This document shows, in pieces, positions 46,688 to 58,667 of a DNA stretch of 64,000 nucleotides (positions are counted from its first letter, which is position 1; each line of letters begins with the position of its first letter). A program made the position numbers and the translations under genes. Origin of the DNA: Mactromeris polynyma (taxonomy: Eukaryota; Mollusca; Bivalvia; Venerida; Mactridae). The stretch covers positions 12,666,256 to 12,730,255 of the forward strand of contig JASFXZ010000001.1 of assembly GCA_032209605.1 (NCBI GenBank). Direction: 5' to 3'. The notes under the pieces are model-generated. The model saw only the letters and a program-made list of their open reading frames with translations. It was not told the origin of the DNA and did not search any database.

Positions 46688-48180
46688 ATGATAATATAAT
46701 CATGATTCATGTGGACAGTGCTAATTTGGTAACATTTTGACATTCAAGGGCCTTAAATGCAGAGGCCATCTGACCATGTTTGGTAAAGATAGGATATTTC
46801 TATTTTAAGGCTAAATTCCATATTATAATGGAAAGACAATGCTAAATTTGGTTAAAATCAGAATCTGACAAGAATAATCAGGACAATTTTGAACAAAGCA
46901 AGGACCATCATTCCAGGATTCCTTAATTGGGTCATTTTTGGTGGTTATTGACCTTGAAAGAGATAATATTCTAATATTGTGACTGAATTTGATGAAGATC
47001 CAATAAAAATTATGTCATGAGTTAGTGAGTGGACATGGCTAGGACGCACACGATGCTGCCAAGCAATTAACTGTCTGTCTGTCTGCTGTCTGTAACTTGC
47101 CAGCCATGGGGTGATCTCATATTTTCTGTCAAGACTGGTGTATAACAATGTTGCAAATTCAACCAATGCTTATTTTATGTTGGACTGACATTTTGGTTGC
47201 AGATCAAACCATTTAATTCTGGTTTCAAATCAAACCCAAGAAACTTGACGTTTCAGATCATGAATATGAACCTTTGTTTCAGACTGATTGGCTGATGACC
47301 CTATGGTTTTCTGCCAGAATTCAGCTGACCATTCAGTTACCGGTATATGTACACTACCGATTATTTGCAAGCAATTTTCGCTACTGAACACTGAGAAGAT
47401 CAAACCCACGACTCTTGGTTTCAGACTCTCAGTCTTCAGCCAGAAATCTTTTTACTTTACCAAACTACTGACCTTTGTTACAAACAATGTTTCCATATTC
47501 CAGTACAAATACTAACTACTCTTATATTCTATATTATAAATACCAAGTAAATTGAATATTAATCTCTGAGGGATTGCCAAGAAAATTGTTTAATACCTTG
47601 GTGTAAGACAAAGAATTGTAGTAAATTAGTAGACAATCCCCAGTGACTTACTAAACGAAATCACCAATCACCAAAACATTTTGAAAGCTGACCCAAAGAA
47701 TTAGATCTGGTAACCGTATAACAAATACAATATACAGGAAGAGGAAACTTAAGTTACAAGCATAACATAAAACATCATAGTGTCTTTATATTAATGTTAA
47801 TTGGTTAAATATTGTAAGAATGAAGTCTGGTCCTAGAGAACACCATGAGGTAAATGATGTACGGTACTCCTAAGTAAACAACCTAAATTGAGGCTTTAAA
47901 TAAGTAGAGAGCAGTTTCCCCAGAAAATTGGAACATATTAAATTAATAATTCCATACTTAATTTGATTAATTATTGAGACTAAAGCCAGGATGTCAGTTG
48001 GCATTACCACAGTCCATTAACATAAGTTTAGTGTTTCTGTAAGCAAGGTAAATGAAATAAAACACTAGTCCTTTTGAAACTAGATGCACAAGGGCAACAT
48101 GTCGAGCCCACCAATTGTCAAGGGCTTAAGAGAATATGGTAATATAATGCTATATATTGCATTACTATAACACCCATTTG
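46688..48180. other. No gene recognised
   Basis: AT-rich DNA with degenerate, tRNA-arm-like text near 47400-47470 (GATCAAACCCACGACTCTTG) and a CTGTCTGTCTGTCTG tract near 47070. Nothing else could be assigned. Confidence 0.45.
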
Positions 48181-48303
48181 AGCTATGTACTGGTACTGGG
48201 TACAGGTCTTGCATGACACATGAGGTCACCATGGTGAACATTTGCACCAATCCCCTAATAAATGACAGTGTAATATTCCGGACAAGATGTTTTTGACTCA
48301 TTT

Positions 48304-49073
48304 TTATGCCCCCACTCTGAAAAGGGGGGGGGGGCATATAGATTTGTCCTTGTCTGTCTGTTCGTCTGTCCGTCCTTCCGTCCGTCACAAAATCTTGTGT
48401 CACTCATATCTCCAAAAGAATATGAGCCAGAGTCATAAAACTTTACAGGAATGTTCACCAGTCTATGTAGTTTTGCACCTGGGGTTTCATGTTTGGCTGT
48501 GCCCAGTAAGTGCAAAGTTATGGCCCTTGACTAAGTTAAAACATAGCCTACAGAGTAGCGAGGGTTAAGCGCAAGACTATACTAACTCCTATATAAATAC
48601 ATCTATAGGAGTTAGGATAGTCTTGCACTTAACCCTTGGTATGCAATCTTGTGTCACTTATAACTCCAAAAGTATATGAGCCAGAGTCATAAAACTTCAC
48701 ATGAATGTTCACCAGCATGTGTAGTTGTGCACCTGGGGTTTCATGTTTGACTGCGCCCAGTAAATGCACAGTTATGGCCCTTGACTTAGTTAAAACATAG
48801 CCTACAGAGTATACAATCTTGTATCACTCATATCTCCAAAAATATATGAGCCAGAGTCATAAGACTTTACAGGAATGTTCACCAACCTGTATAGTTGTGC
48901 ACCTGGGGTTTCATGTATGGTTACGCCCAGTAAGTGCAAAGTTATAGCCCTTGATTTATCACCATAATCAGTATAGTTGTTCACTTGGTTATTTTGATAT
49001 CCATTCATAAATAATGAGCAGAATAATAGCATTTGCTTTTGTGACAAAGGCTGCAAGTGGGGGCATCTGTGTC
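48304..49073. mobile_element. TTATGCCCCC-type molluscan element with internal repeats
   Basis: The left end TTATGCCCCCACTCTGAAAA is followed by a G12 tract and a run of GTCTGTCCGTCCTTCCGTCC. The right end is AAGTGGGGGCATCTGTGTCC and ATGGACGCATTCTAGTTT. The middle holds three copies of a ~170-250-bp unit starting CAATCTTGTGTCACTCATAT near 48390, 48647 and 48810, each with ATGAGCCAGAGTCATAA and CACCTGGGGTTTCATGT. The second copy follows a nested palindromic insertion (48558-48638). No coding capacity. Confidence 0.75.
48558..48638. mobile_element. 81-bp near-perfect palindromic mini-MITE
   Basis: Arms starting AGGGTTAAGCGCAAGACTAT and the reverse complement of AGGGTTAAGTGCAAGACTAT pair over about 34 bp around a short ATAAATACATCT centre. 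GTA precedes and follows it (48555-48557 and 48639-48641). The neighbouring repeat unit has CAGAGTATACAATCTTG in the same place without the insert, which gives the empty site directly. Confidence 0.88.
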
Positions 49074-49561
49074 CTATGGACGCATTCTAGTTTGATGTTT
49101 GACCTCCAAGTGTGACCTTGACCTTTAAGCTACGGTCATTGGTCTTGTATGCGACACACCCGTCTCATCATGGTGAACATTTGTATCAAGTAATTTGAAA
49201 ATCCCTCTTTAAATGACAGTGTTATGGTCCGGACAAGATGTTTTGGACCCATTTCTGGCGTTTGACCTCTAATTGTGAACTTGACCTTCGAGAAACGGGC
49301 ATGGGTCTTGCATGCGACACTCTAATAAATGACTGACCAATGGTCTGGGCATAGAACATCTGCACGCACAATTACACCGGACCGCCATTGTGGGACTATA
49401 TCCAGCTCACCGCAAGCGGGCTTGACACAAAAATAAGTTGTTCTCCCTTGGTATAGGTTGATTTGTGAAGTACATTAATTAACTTATTAATATAAAGAGT
49501 TCCATGTGACATCCATACGTGCCCCTTAAAAATCAATATCTTGATATTTTGGCCAACATTA

Positions 49562-50678
49562 CCATGGCGAAAATATCATGTCTGAAACATGTCTGATCAT
49601 GTTTTAAACATATTTTATCATGTTCTGTAGACATGGTTTGAACATGGTTTGATGATGTTATGAACATATTATAACATGTACGTTAAATGGCACCATGGTC
49701 TAACACGATTGAAGATGATCATGGTCAAATATGTTCAAATATGTTACTTTGTCCATTACACCTTGCAAAAATATCATGCCTGAAACATGTTTAAAACTTA
49801 TTTTATTATGTTCTGTAGACATGGTTTGGCAATGTTATGGACATGTTTGAACATATTATAACATGTACGTTAAATGGCACCATGGTCTAACACGATTGAA
49901 GATGATCATGGTCAAACATGTTCAAATATATTCAAATATGTTACTTTGTCCATTACACCTGGCAAAAATATCATGCCTGAAACATGTTTAAAACTTATTT
50001 TATTATGTTCTGTAGACATGGTTTGGCAATGTTATAGACATGTTGGAACATATTATAATATGTACGTTAAATGGCACCATGGTCTAACATGATTGAAGAT
50101 GATCATGGTAAAAAAGCATGAAACAATTGTGCGCTAAATGGCACCATAATCTAACACAATCACACAAGATCATGCTTAACATGTCTTTTGTGAACATGAT
50201 GGATCATGTTTAAACATAATGACAGGTGTTCAGTATACTTATGGTATTCCACCCATTATTGAAGTTCATTGTTTCCATTGCTTATGTATAGCACAGTAGG
50301 CGAACTTACAAAAATTTAAATATCAAGATATTACCATTTATAATTTATTTCATTTATAAAATCATATTCGAATTTGCTTCAACAAGTTTATCTAAAAACA
50401 AATAATTTCAGTTATTAAAAAAAACATGTTCATTATTGATTGTGAACAAACAAATAAAAAAATGTAAAGCCTAGAAATGTTCTGACATTTTTAAACATTG
50501 ATTTAGGGCAATTCTCACAAATGATTATGATTTATGCTATATGAACTATATGATCATGTATTGACAGTCAAACATGTTTATGAAACATGATTAGCCAACA
50601 TGGTCATTGGCATAAAAAACATGTTCAAATATGTATAAACATGATTGATCATCAAACATGATATTAAGTTCGCCATGG
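49562..50678. mobile_element. CATG-saturated TIR element with ~190-bp repeats
   Basis: The ends CCATGGCGAAAATATCATGT (left) and the reverse complement of CCATGGCGAACTTAATATCA (right) give an imperfect inverted repeat. Inside, GTACGTTAAATGGCACCATG recurs at 49679, 49866 and 50062 (periods 187 and 196), with a decayed copy near 50133. Almost every sentence-length stretch holds AACATGTT, ATCATG or CATGGT motifs. No coding frame or clear target duplication. Confidence 0.6.
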
Positions 50679-53600
50679 AATCAGTAGACTGAATCTGCAA
50701 GAGATAAGGTCAATATTGACATTACAGTGGCTTGAATTATACTCAATTTTGATATCCCCCAAGATCAAATTTCATAATAACGAAGGTCATGCATTCAAAA
50801 CAGTTCAACAACACGTAATTTTGTAATCATTTCTGTTAGGCCAGCTCTTTGGAGTATTTGATTAAAATATTGAATGCAGAAATTGGTTTGAAAAGAATAT
50901 AAGTGAAGAATGTTAAGAGCACTGGCAGACCAAAAGCAGAAAGCAGACACTAAACATAATTTTGAATTTTAAAAATACAATGCATCGCTTAGTGAAATGG
51001 TTTCTTTTGAATCAATGTAAATAAACTTAAAATATTATTAAGTATTATCCAAAATAAGATCAAGTACCAATAACTAAAAAAATGCAACTTAAGTCAACAA
51101 TTTCAATGCACCAGTGTGTAAAATTTAAAGGTTAACGAAAAGTAGTGGAAATTTTAAGTACTTTAGTAGTAAAATAAGGTCACATAACGTATATCACTTC
51201 TTCTTTATCTTCAAAAGGAAAAGATTGTGCCCACACAAAGCACTTAAAATTTAAATCATTTGAATGGGAGAAATTACAAGCAAAGTATAACTGTTCATAC
51301 AAAATACAATGCACTCTTCCGCTAGCCTTGCAAGCCTTTACGGACAGAATATACAGTTAATACTTGCCTAAAGACCATCTCAATAATAAGACAACCTCAA
51401 AATTAAGAATACAATTTGCAAGTCCATTTTCACCGTTTTGCCCTTTATTGAACCTCAATATTAATACCACCTTAATAAGAAGACCTGAGTTTTCAAGGGT
51501 CCTAAAGATGGTCTTATTATTGTGGTTTTAAGGTATTTTCTTAAAACGATACATGTATTATAAATGTGATTTACATTCCATTCTTCAAGAATGCATCACT
51601 AACATTTAATACTATGTTATCAATGCACAGACGAAGCCAAGAGGAATAATATGACAATAAAACATTCCATGAAGGCTGATCTAAAAATGTGAAATATACT
51701 GTCACACAACTTCAACGTACCTTAAGTATTTAAGTTGAAACACTCCCAACCTAATGTTCCGAACAGTCACAAACTGTCGAAAGGAGGGGTCAATTTAACC
51801 CTCCCAAAAAACATGAACAAATACACTTTCCACCCCTGAATAATCTCCAACTACTTGTCAGGAAACTTACAACAGTTTGATAGCAGAAAATCCATTGATT
51901 TATACAGAGCAAGCATCCAAGTGTTCCCTCAATAATCACCATATATAGATGGCACACAATATTGCCTACACAAGTAGCATCCATTCTCTAAGCTTCATTT
52001 AGTTGGAGATTCTCTTCTTAGGTTACAAATTATTGGAAAACAATTAGAAACAATACTCTCACAAAGCAGTTACATTCTGCTGTCAGTTCATCTTAAATTA
52101 GAGGATATTAAACCCATATTAAAACATAGTGCGAGAAAGTAGAGCATCACAAGAAAGGCCACACTCACAAAACAGGGTCTCAAAACCCATACAGATCCCT
52201 AATTGTGAGCCTTCATACGAAATGTTCATTTACCGTATTATTTAGTAAATGTCAAAAGGTAAATGTCAATCAAATTGAGAATAAGAAGAGGTCTCTGCTC
52301 TGAGACACCTCCGTGTACTGACACAATTTTCATGAAGCTTAAATTCATGTTTGTGACACTACAAATTGTTGTAACGGTTTCTATGGCAACATAGATCTCA
52401 TCATGTATTATTTTACATTGATTCAAATATCTTGTAGTCATTAGTATAAGGTGAGCCTTACAGCGTTGCAATAAACGTATGCACATCACACATTATGAGT
52501 AACTATGTATAATACAGGACGCTGGTTTAACATGCTGAATGTAGTGAAATATTAGAACTGAATTTTCTTCAAATAACAATGCAAGTGCCAGAAGAGAATG
52601 TCACAATATATCCCTGTAATAGCAATATATTTTTCTCGAGCAATTGAATTGACTGACGAAGAATGAAAATGGAAAAATCTTCTGCATAACTATGATTGAG
52701 ATCAAAGAAATGTAAACTAAATATTAAATGAACAGAGTCAATATTAGGAATTTAGACAAATTCAAGGGCAATAAATTCAGAAATACAGGTCCTCATTGAA
52801 AAGAAGCTTTCAAGTTTACATGGGCCATCAAGCTTATTACACCTTTTTTTCAATTTATCAGTGCATCTCATTTTAAACCTCAGTATTACCTGTACATATC
52901 CATGGTACAACAGTTTCCAATGGCATACTCTGTGTAAGATTTATTATTGTATAACATATTTAGCTTCTTTTAATTAGAAATCTGTGATATCTATTATATC
53001 ATGACACGAAGTAGAATTCATAATGTACTTTGCATATTACAAGCTTTTGCAATATCAAAGGTGTAGATTTATAAATAGTAATGTCTATTTTATCAGGATT
53101 GTGCATTATTGTAAATGTGTGTATTGACCTGAATAAATCAATCTATAAACTCTGTTCTATGCATACAGCATGCAATAGCAAAGTTTTGTCATATATATAT
53201 ATATACTTAAAATTTGATCTACAATGCAATATTGGGTATACACATTATGAAAGCAACACCTTGAAGGTAAAGTTTACAGTATTTTTACATTGCATCTGTG
53301 CACAATGAAACAAAAGCTCTATATATAGCTTTTGCCCAAAGCACATGACTGTGTGCACATTAAGGATCAACTATACATAGGAATTTTAACCAACCTTCCC
53401 AGCAACTTAACAGTAAAAGTAGAAATGCAGAGCAAAATTTCTGGCCAAAGGATGCACACCAATGTCAGTGGCACCAAAAGCAATTGAACCCAGGACCCTT
53501 TGATTCAAAAGCCAACAACCTTAATGCACTACACCATGGCGCTCCTAAAGAGAGTCTCAAGACTTTAAATGCATCTGATGACAAAAGTGATAATTCTTCG

Positions 53601-55150
53601 GTACAAATATTTCAAGAATACAGACAATGAGAGACATGCATCAGCCTTGAAAACAAAGAATATATTACCTTACAAACAAGAAATTAATATCCTTAGTATT
53701 TATACATTGCACAGGTCATCTTTCAGTTAGAGTAACAAATCTGAACAATATCATTGTGAAAACAGCATAACAAACACAATCTAGGTAAGTACGGTAAATA
53801 CTTATAAAAACAAAATATATATACCACATACAACTGTTACCAGATAATCTTGGTAATTTAAACTCAGTGTAATAGCATATAAATCAGTTATCATCTATCT
53901 TCATGTGTTTGAATTTCATACTGTGAAGTAATTTAACTTATACACATAACTCTCATTAACCATAAAACTGGTGACTAGTTAAACCTGAATGAATTACAAC
54001 ATATACAACAATCATCGTGACATAACATTTCAATAGTGACACAGTTAATTGACCTTCTATGTATCCAGTATATGACAGGACACCCTGAAATCATACCTGT
54101 AGTAAAAGGCAATGCAACCTAAGTTTTATAGTCCTGTATCAGTTCATAAGTGCACTCAATGGTTCCTTAAAGAAAATCCTATTCTATATGTTATAATAAT
54201 GGTTTGAGGAACAGGTCGGTATGGTGTGTAGAGACCAGTGAGAGTAGATTTGAATACCCAGCAAGCATAGCAGAAGCAAGGTTTTCATATCCTGTCACTT
54301 GCACAGATGCGTCACCTTTCTTATAGGCCCTATGGGCTTTTCAAGCTTCATTGATCAGAAAACAATGTTTCAAATCGAAAAAGGGCCATAACTCCTCCAA
54401 AATGTGGTGGATTGTAGCCAAAATTAATTTTGGCCTGTATTTTATTATCCTAGGCTTATAATGTGTCCAATTTGAATTGAATCCATCCATCCTAGAGCTT
54501 TGACTGGAAACCAATCAATCGAACAAACAGGAGTAAAACTTTAGGCCCTTAATACATAGATACCTCAATAACTATTTTCTAAGTCTAAATATACAAACAG
54601 TACTTTATACATAATTTAAATAAATGTAGCAGAAATACTTAAACCGAGTCTCAATTAGCATTTTTGTGCAATTTGCTAAAAATTAATAATATTTTCAACG
54701 GTTATATTAGAACTAATTTACCACAGTGATGTCATTCATTCTCCACAGAACTTTTCATGCAATGGAAAATCATAAATTTATTTCAGACATATTTTAATGT
54801 TCACACAAAATATTTAAAACTGGGAGAAGGAACCTAATCTTATTCCCACAATAAGCACACACAACTAAAGGCAGCTTACACTGTTAATTATTTGCCATGA
54901 CAACAAGTAAGTAAAGGTTTTGTCATATCAATAAGGATTGGTCGCAAATGTTATTTGATGCTGGAGGATAATAATTATTGTCTTTAATTCCCCAGTAATA
55001 TCAAAGTACTGACAGTTCTGAAAGTTAAAAGATTAAAGAGTGAAAATGTAGACACTTCTTAAAATGGAGTAATAACCAAAATATCACATTTTATCAATTT
55101 TTGATGACACACGAGTATAAAACCATTGTATTTAGTGTGCCTGAAGAAGT
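50679..55150. other. Long AT-rich stretch, no gene seen
   Basis: One tRNA-like fragment (53481-53545) and one dispersed-repeat fragment (about 54330-54560, with AAAGGGCCATAACTCC) are visible. Loose inverted text near 51370-51403 and 51508-51537 (AAGACCATCT / AAGATGGTCTT) may be a small MITE. Otherwise nothing. Confidence 0.5.
53481..53545 (-). other. tRNA-like fragment
   Basis: The minus strand reads GGAGCGCCATGGTGTAGTGC (acceptor stem and A box), then GGGTCCTGGGTTCAATTG (B box). Spacing is tRNA-like but the arms are imperfect. It is a likely SINE head. Confidence 0.45.
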
Positions 55151-55157
55151 ATAAAAA

Positions 55158-56233
55158 TTAAACGAAATGTGTTGCAAGCAAACATTGAGTTTGTCTTCTT
55201 TTTTTCCATAGTGTGTTACATGTATCAGACATAAGATAACATTTCTGTATATTTTTGTCCTTTTTAACCATCAAACTCTTCTTTCCATTCCTGCCTTTTC
55301 CAGTCAACCTGGTTGTCTGGGCTACTCTATCTAATTGTAAAGTCAATAATGATACATGTAGTTCATTTGCATGCACCGCTTTACTGTTTCTGCAATCTTT
55401 GCCAGTTACTCCAGAAGAAATAGAACATGAAAAGTTATTTTCTAAAACGTTAATACCCCATACTTCTGGTGCTTCGAAGAAAATAACAGTGGACTCTTGT
55501 TGGCTGGAACTCATTTGGACTGACGAAATTAGTTTGAATAAAGCGTAGATCTCATCCCGTCAAGTTATGTCCAATATATGTTTTAATACGATGTAACAAC
55601 CCACAACTCAGACTAGCTGAATAGGACAGGAAGGAATGGTCGGTGTTCCTGATGCTGATGCATCTTCCATGGATTGATGATCCATATAGGTGGTGCTTCC
55701 AGGGATGCCTGGTGCTGCCGTTGTGGTGACTCCATGTTTTGGAGAGGAGGGGATGGGTTTTAACAACCAAACATTTCTTGACCCTGTTCTTACGTGGCAT
55801 GATGCCAAGTGAGCTAGATCTAGCTGCTTTCACTTTTGCGCAATCACGCCTGATTACGTGATGCACTCATTGTCACCACTAACATAGGTTGTGAAAGGTC
55901 TTTGCGCTATGACTGTCTTGTTAAGATCGGGAACAGGTCTTGATGGGTCTTGAGAGGTCGTAGCCAGGTCGTAGTGAAGTTGTGGTATGGTCTTGGTGGG
56001 GTCGCAGGTAGTCGGCGAAGATCGTGGTGAAAATTTCCCAAGTGGTTCTTCACGACCTCACCAAGACCACCCCGACATCGCCACAGCTATGTTACGACTT
56101 TCCATGACCTTCACTTTGGTCGGGGCAGGTTGTGGAAATTTTACCTCGACCAAAGGCCCTTCCCTACGCCTCTAGGACCCACCCCGATGCTTCCTGAGTG
56201 GTGGAGATCGTGAAAGTGGGAAGGGGGCTTTAC
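55158..56233 (-). mobile_element. Harbinger-like remnant with subterminal motif lattice
   Basis: From about 55890 to 56215 the DNA is filled with GGTCTTG / GGTCGTAG / GATCGTGGTG motifs and their inverse (GACCTCACCAAGACC), the same style of subterminal lattice as in the element at 27732. Minus-strand coding-like pieces lie inward. One starts MPRKNRVKKCLVVK at about 55799. A Pro/Ser/Thr-rich piece in another frame (55608-55760) includes HGVTTTAAPGIPGSTTYMDH. A frame at 55158-55514 contains FEAPEVWGINVLENNF and LTLQLDRVAQTTRLTGKGRN. These may be broken exons of one element protein. The right end is cut by the LINE insertion at 56234; no left end was found. Confidence 0.35.
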
Positions 56234-56246
56234 TGTAACAGGTTAA

Positions 56247-56525
56247 TTATTATTATCATGTTGTTTTATGGCGCATCGACAGCTTTGGTCATTTAGCGCG
56301 CAAGAAATGTTAAATTATGTGAAACTAAAAAAGGTATGTGATATACTTGTATATGTTAAATTGGGGTAAATATAGTATAATATGAGATTTTAGATTATAA
56401 ATATCATAGCTTGTTATTATCATGTGGTTTTATGGCGCATTGACAGCTTTGGCCATTTAGCGCGCAAGAAATGTGAAATTATGTGAAACTAAAAAAGGTA
56501 ACCTGATATACTTGTAAATGTTACT
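56247..56525 (-). repeat. Tandem LINE 3' UTR copies
   Basis: The motif GCGCGCTAAATG(A/G)CCAAAGC followed by GCGCCATAAAAC and a (TAA)n tail occurs twice, at 56247-56350 and about 56405-56525. Both lie inside the same 13-bp target duplication, so they moved together. Confidence 0.9.
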
Positions 56526-56644
56526 TAGTTAGCGGACTGGTTGAAGGTCAACACAGCCAACGAGAAAAAATGTACTGTGAAAGGCGTATTTCATGGAATA
56601 CAGTCCAGATTTATTAAAAAATAAGTTAAAAATAAAATAAAAGA

Positions 56645-58045
56645 CTAAGTTTCTTCATCAGAGAGCATGCTCTCATCCCCTGAGACAGAGATTCCATCAC
56701 TGTCATCCTCCATGTCACTAAGACATTCAAACTTGTTGTTGAGGGGGGTTTCATAACTTTTTGTTTTACATGGTTTTTTACATGGTTTTGGTGTGGGTGA
56801 TGGTGGTGAAGGTTTGTGACCTGCAGGTTTTTCTTTAGGAGGTTGGGAAGTGGGTTTGCTGTTATTTTTGTTTGCTGGTGCAGGTTTGGTAGTAGTAGGG
56901 GCAGGCGATGTGGCCTTAGTTGGAGTGGGTATTGGTTTCTTGGTAGTAGGAGGGGCTGGTGATTTGGTTTTTGGAGGAATGGATTTTGGTTTTTCGGGCA
57001 TAACAGGTTTTTTTGGCTGATTGGATGTTTTTGGTGCAAGGGGAGGAACCTTTGGGGCAGGCTGTCTCTGTGTCTGCACAGATGAGGGGGCCAGACCTTT
57101 AAGGTCCTCTGCAATCTGAGGATACTTTTCTATTAAAATTTTGATAAGATCACTACAAGAGTGACAAGGAGGGATGTTCGCCAAAGGGGCGGCTTTGTTG
57201 GCATAGCTAGCATTACTGCTAGCCTGTGCCTGGTCCCTCTGGCGGTTCTGTACAACCCTCCTTGCCTCTACAAAAGAAACACCCTGATTATATTTAATTT
57301 CTAAAATGTCTTTCTCAGTCTTCCACGACTGGCAATGTTTTGAAAAAACAGGGTGGGAACCCTTGCAATTTACACAGAGGGGTTTCTCATGACAGACTTT
57401 AGAATCATGGTCTGGCCCCTCATGTGCACAGACTGCACAAACTTGAATATTTGTGCATCTGGTCTCGTGATGGCCAAACCTCTGACACCTGTAACAGCGC
57501 AGAGGGTTTGGCACATTCACGGAGACCGGAACGCTTTCGTACCCAATTTTTACATTAGATGGGAGGACTGATGTTGAGAAGGTGAGTATATACGTGTTTG
57601 TTTGAATGATTTTGTTATCTCTTTTTATAGAAATTCTTTTTACTGCAGAGACAGCCTGCAATTTAAGATTGGTAGTTATTTCGTCGAGGGGCGCGACATG
57701 CGAGATCCCTACAACGATTATTACTTTTGGAAGAATTTAATGATGGGTGGGGTTTTATAACGACCCCCAACCCAAAGAATTGTTTGTGACCTAAAAGGTT
57801 TTTTGTTTGTTGCATGGTGGAACATTCCACCAGCAACGTTTCATCTTTCAATTTCTTCACGGACCTTGGCGTTCCGAGAATAGATTGCAAAGTCTTCTGT
57901 ATGATAAAGGGGGAAAGTTTAGTGATTGGTTTCTCTGAATCTGAAGATTTTATAACAATGAAACGAGAGAAGTTTTGGGGGGTCATGTGTGATATGTCTG
58001 TCTCAGAGTCAGACTCTGAGAGTGTTCGCTTGGCTTTTTTGGGGT
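56645..58045 (-). pseudogene. LINE ORF1 (gag-like) protein with three zinc knuckles
   Basis: An RNA-binding ORF1 protein of a Jockey/I-type LINE, which coats the element RNA. From the start ATGGCAACCCCAAAAAAG (58045) the first frame stops early. One base missing in the A run shifts to a frame with KRTLSESDSETD and then an RRM-like segment (FSRFIVIKSSDSEKPITKLS) to about 57735. A second shift leads to the 338-codon frame 57661-56645. In that frame lie three knuckles: C56-x2-C-x4-H-x4-C (CYRCQRFGHHETRC), C75-x2-C-x6-H-x4-C, and C96-x2-CKGSHPVFSKHC. A Lys/Pro/Thr-rich low-complexity tail follows and ends ESMLSDEET. Two frameshifts make it inactive here. Confidence 0.88.
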
Positions 58046-58054
58046 TGCCATGCT

Positions 58055-58654
58055 GATTGAATTAGTTCATCATTGATGCTCCCCACCCGCCACGGAGTCC
58101 AACAAGGGGACATGACCAGGGGACATCCGACACTGGTCATGACAGGGATACATCAATGATATACTCGTGATAAAAGGGTTAAACTGGACAAATGAGTTCC
58201 CTCAGAACATTTTTCAAGCTTAAACATACATTGGGAGATTTCGAATGTCAGTTAAAGGCCAAACAAGTATCCGATTGGCCCATGGGCCACCGCCTTCCAA
58301 GATACAAATAAGTAAAAGGTAAATCGTGAAAGTCGTCAACGAGATAATGTATGTATTTATAAAATAAACAAATATAAATAGACATGGGGGTACAATATAT
58401 CGTGGGGCTTGGCATGACTAGCCGATTGATCTGGACGGGCCTTCCAGACCTCCCGTTTAGCCCAACTTAAGGCCAAAGCAGTGTATTGAGAGAACCAAGT
58501 ATAAATTGCCAACTCAGAACCCGCTCAACTACCAGGATCCTCTCATCAGGCGACACGGGTAGCAGCCCACGGCAAACGGGCAGGCACAGTGGGGGGGTCG
58601 TACCCCTCTGTAGTGCGACAGCTGGGGAATTCTAGCCCCCCTCCAGCTGGGGAG
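58055..58654 (-). promoter_or_regulatory. LINE 5' UTR / internal promoter region
   Basis: About 600 bases between the 5' target duplication and ORF1, more GC-rich than the surroundings. It starts CTCCCCAGCTGGAGGGGGGC and repeats CCCCAGCTG within 30 bases. LINEs of this type usually carry an internal promoter here. Completeness of this end, next to the target duplication, indicates a full-length 5' end. Confidence 0.55.
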
Positions 58655-58667
58655 TGTAACAGGTTAA

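Larger units (their letters stand above)
48181..49345. repeat. Tandem ~170-bp GACCTTGACC repeat, interrupted
   Basis: Units containing GGTCTTGCATGACACATGAG, ATGGTGAACATTTGCACC and TCCGGACAAGATGTTTT occur at about 48205, 49145 and 49300. The repeat is split between 48300 and 49075 by the element described next. Confidence 0.75.
56247..58654 (-). mobile_element. ORF1-only LINE derivative with 13-bp target duplication
   Basis: TGTAACAGGTTAA is duplicated exactly at 56234-56246 and 58655-58667. Between them, reading on the minus strand, lie a GC-richer 5' UTR starting CTCCCCAGCTGGAGGGGGGC, the ORF1 protein (58045-56645), only about 120 bases of further sequence, a LINE 3' UTR ending near 56405, and a second copy of that 3' UTR ending in (TAA)n at 56247. 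ORF2 (endonuclease and reverse transcriptase) is entirely absent although the ends are intact. The unit was evidently mobilised in this deleted form. Confidence 0.9.

Noticed and set aside
45140..46743. Long minus-strand frames of 178 and 254 codons
   Set aside because: They are translations of the 168-bp noncoding array (divisible by three). The same repeat stays open through its length without conserved protein features.
1963..53545. Functional tRNA genes at the four tRNA-like minus-strand sites (1963, 25938, 32636, 53481)
   Set aside because: B boxes are good but acceptor and anticodon stems do not pair cleanly. SINE heads or relics are more likely; a covariance-model scan would decide.
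56626..57114. 162-codon minus-strand Pro/His/Gln-rich frame
   Set aside because: It is the shifted reading of the Lys/Pro-rich tail of LINE ORF1; the zinc-knuckle frame is the real one.
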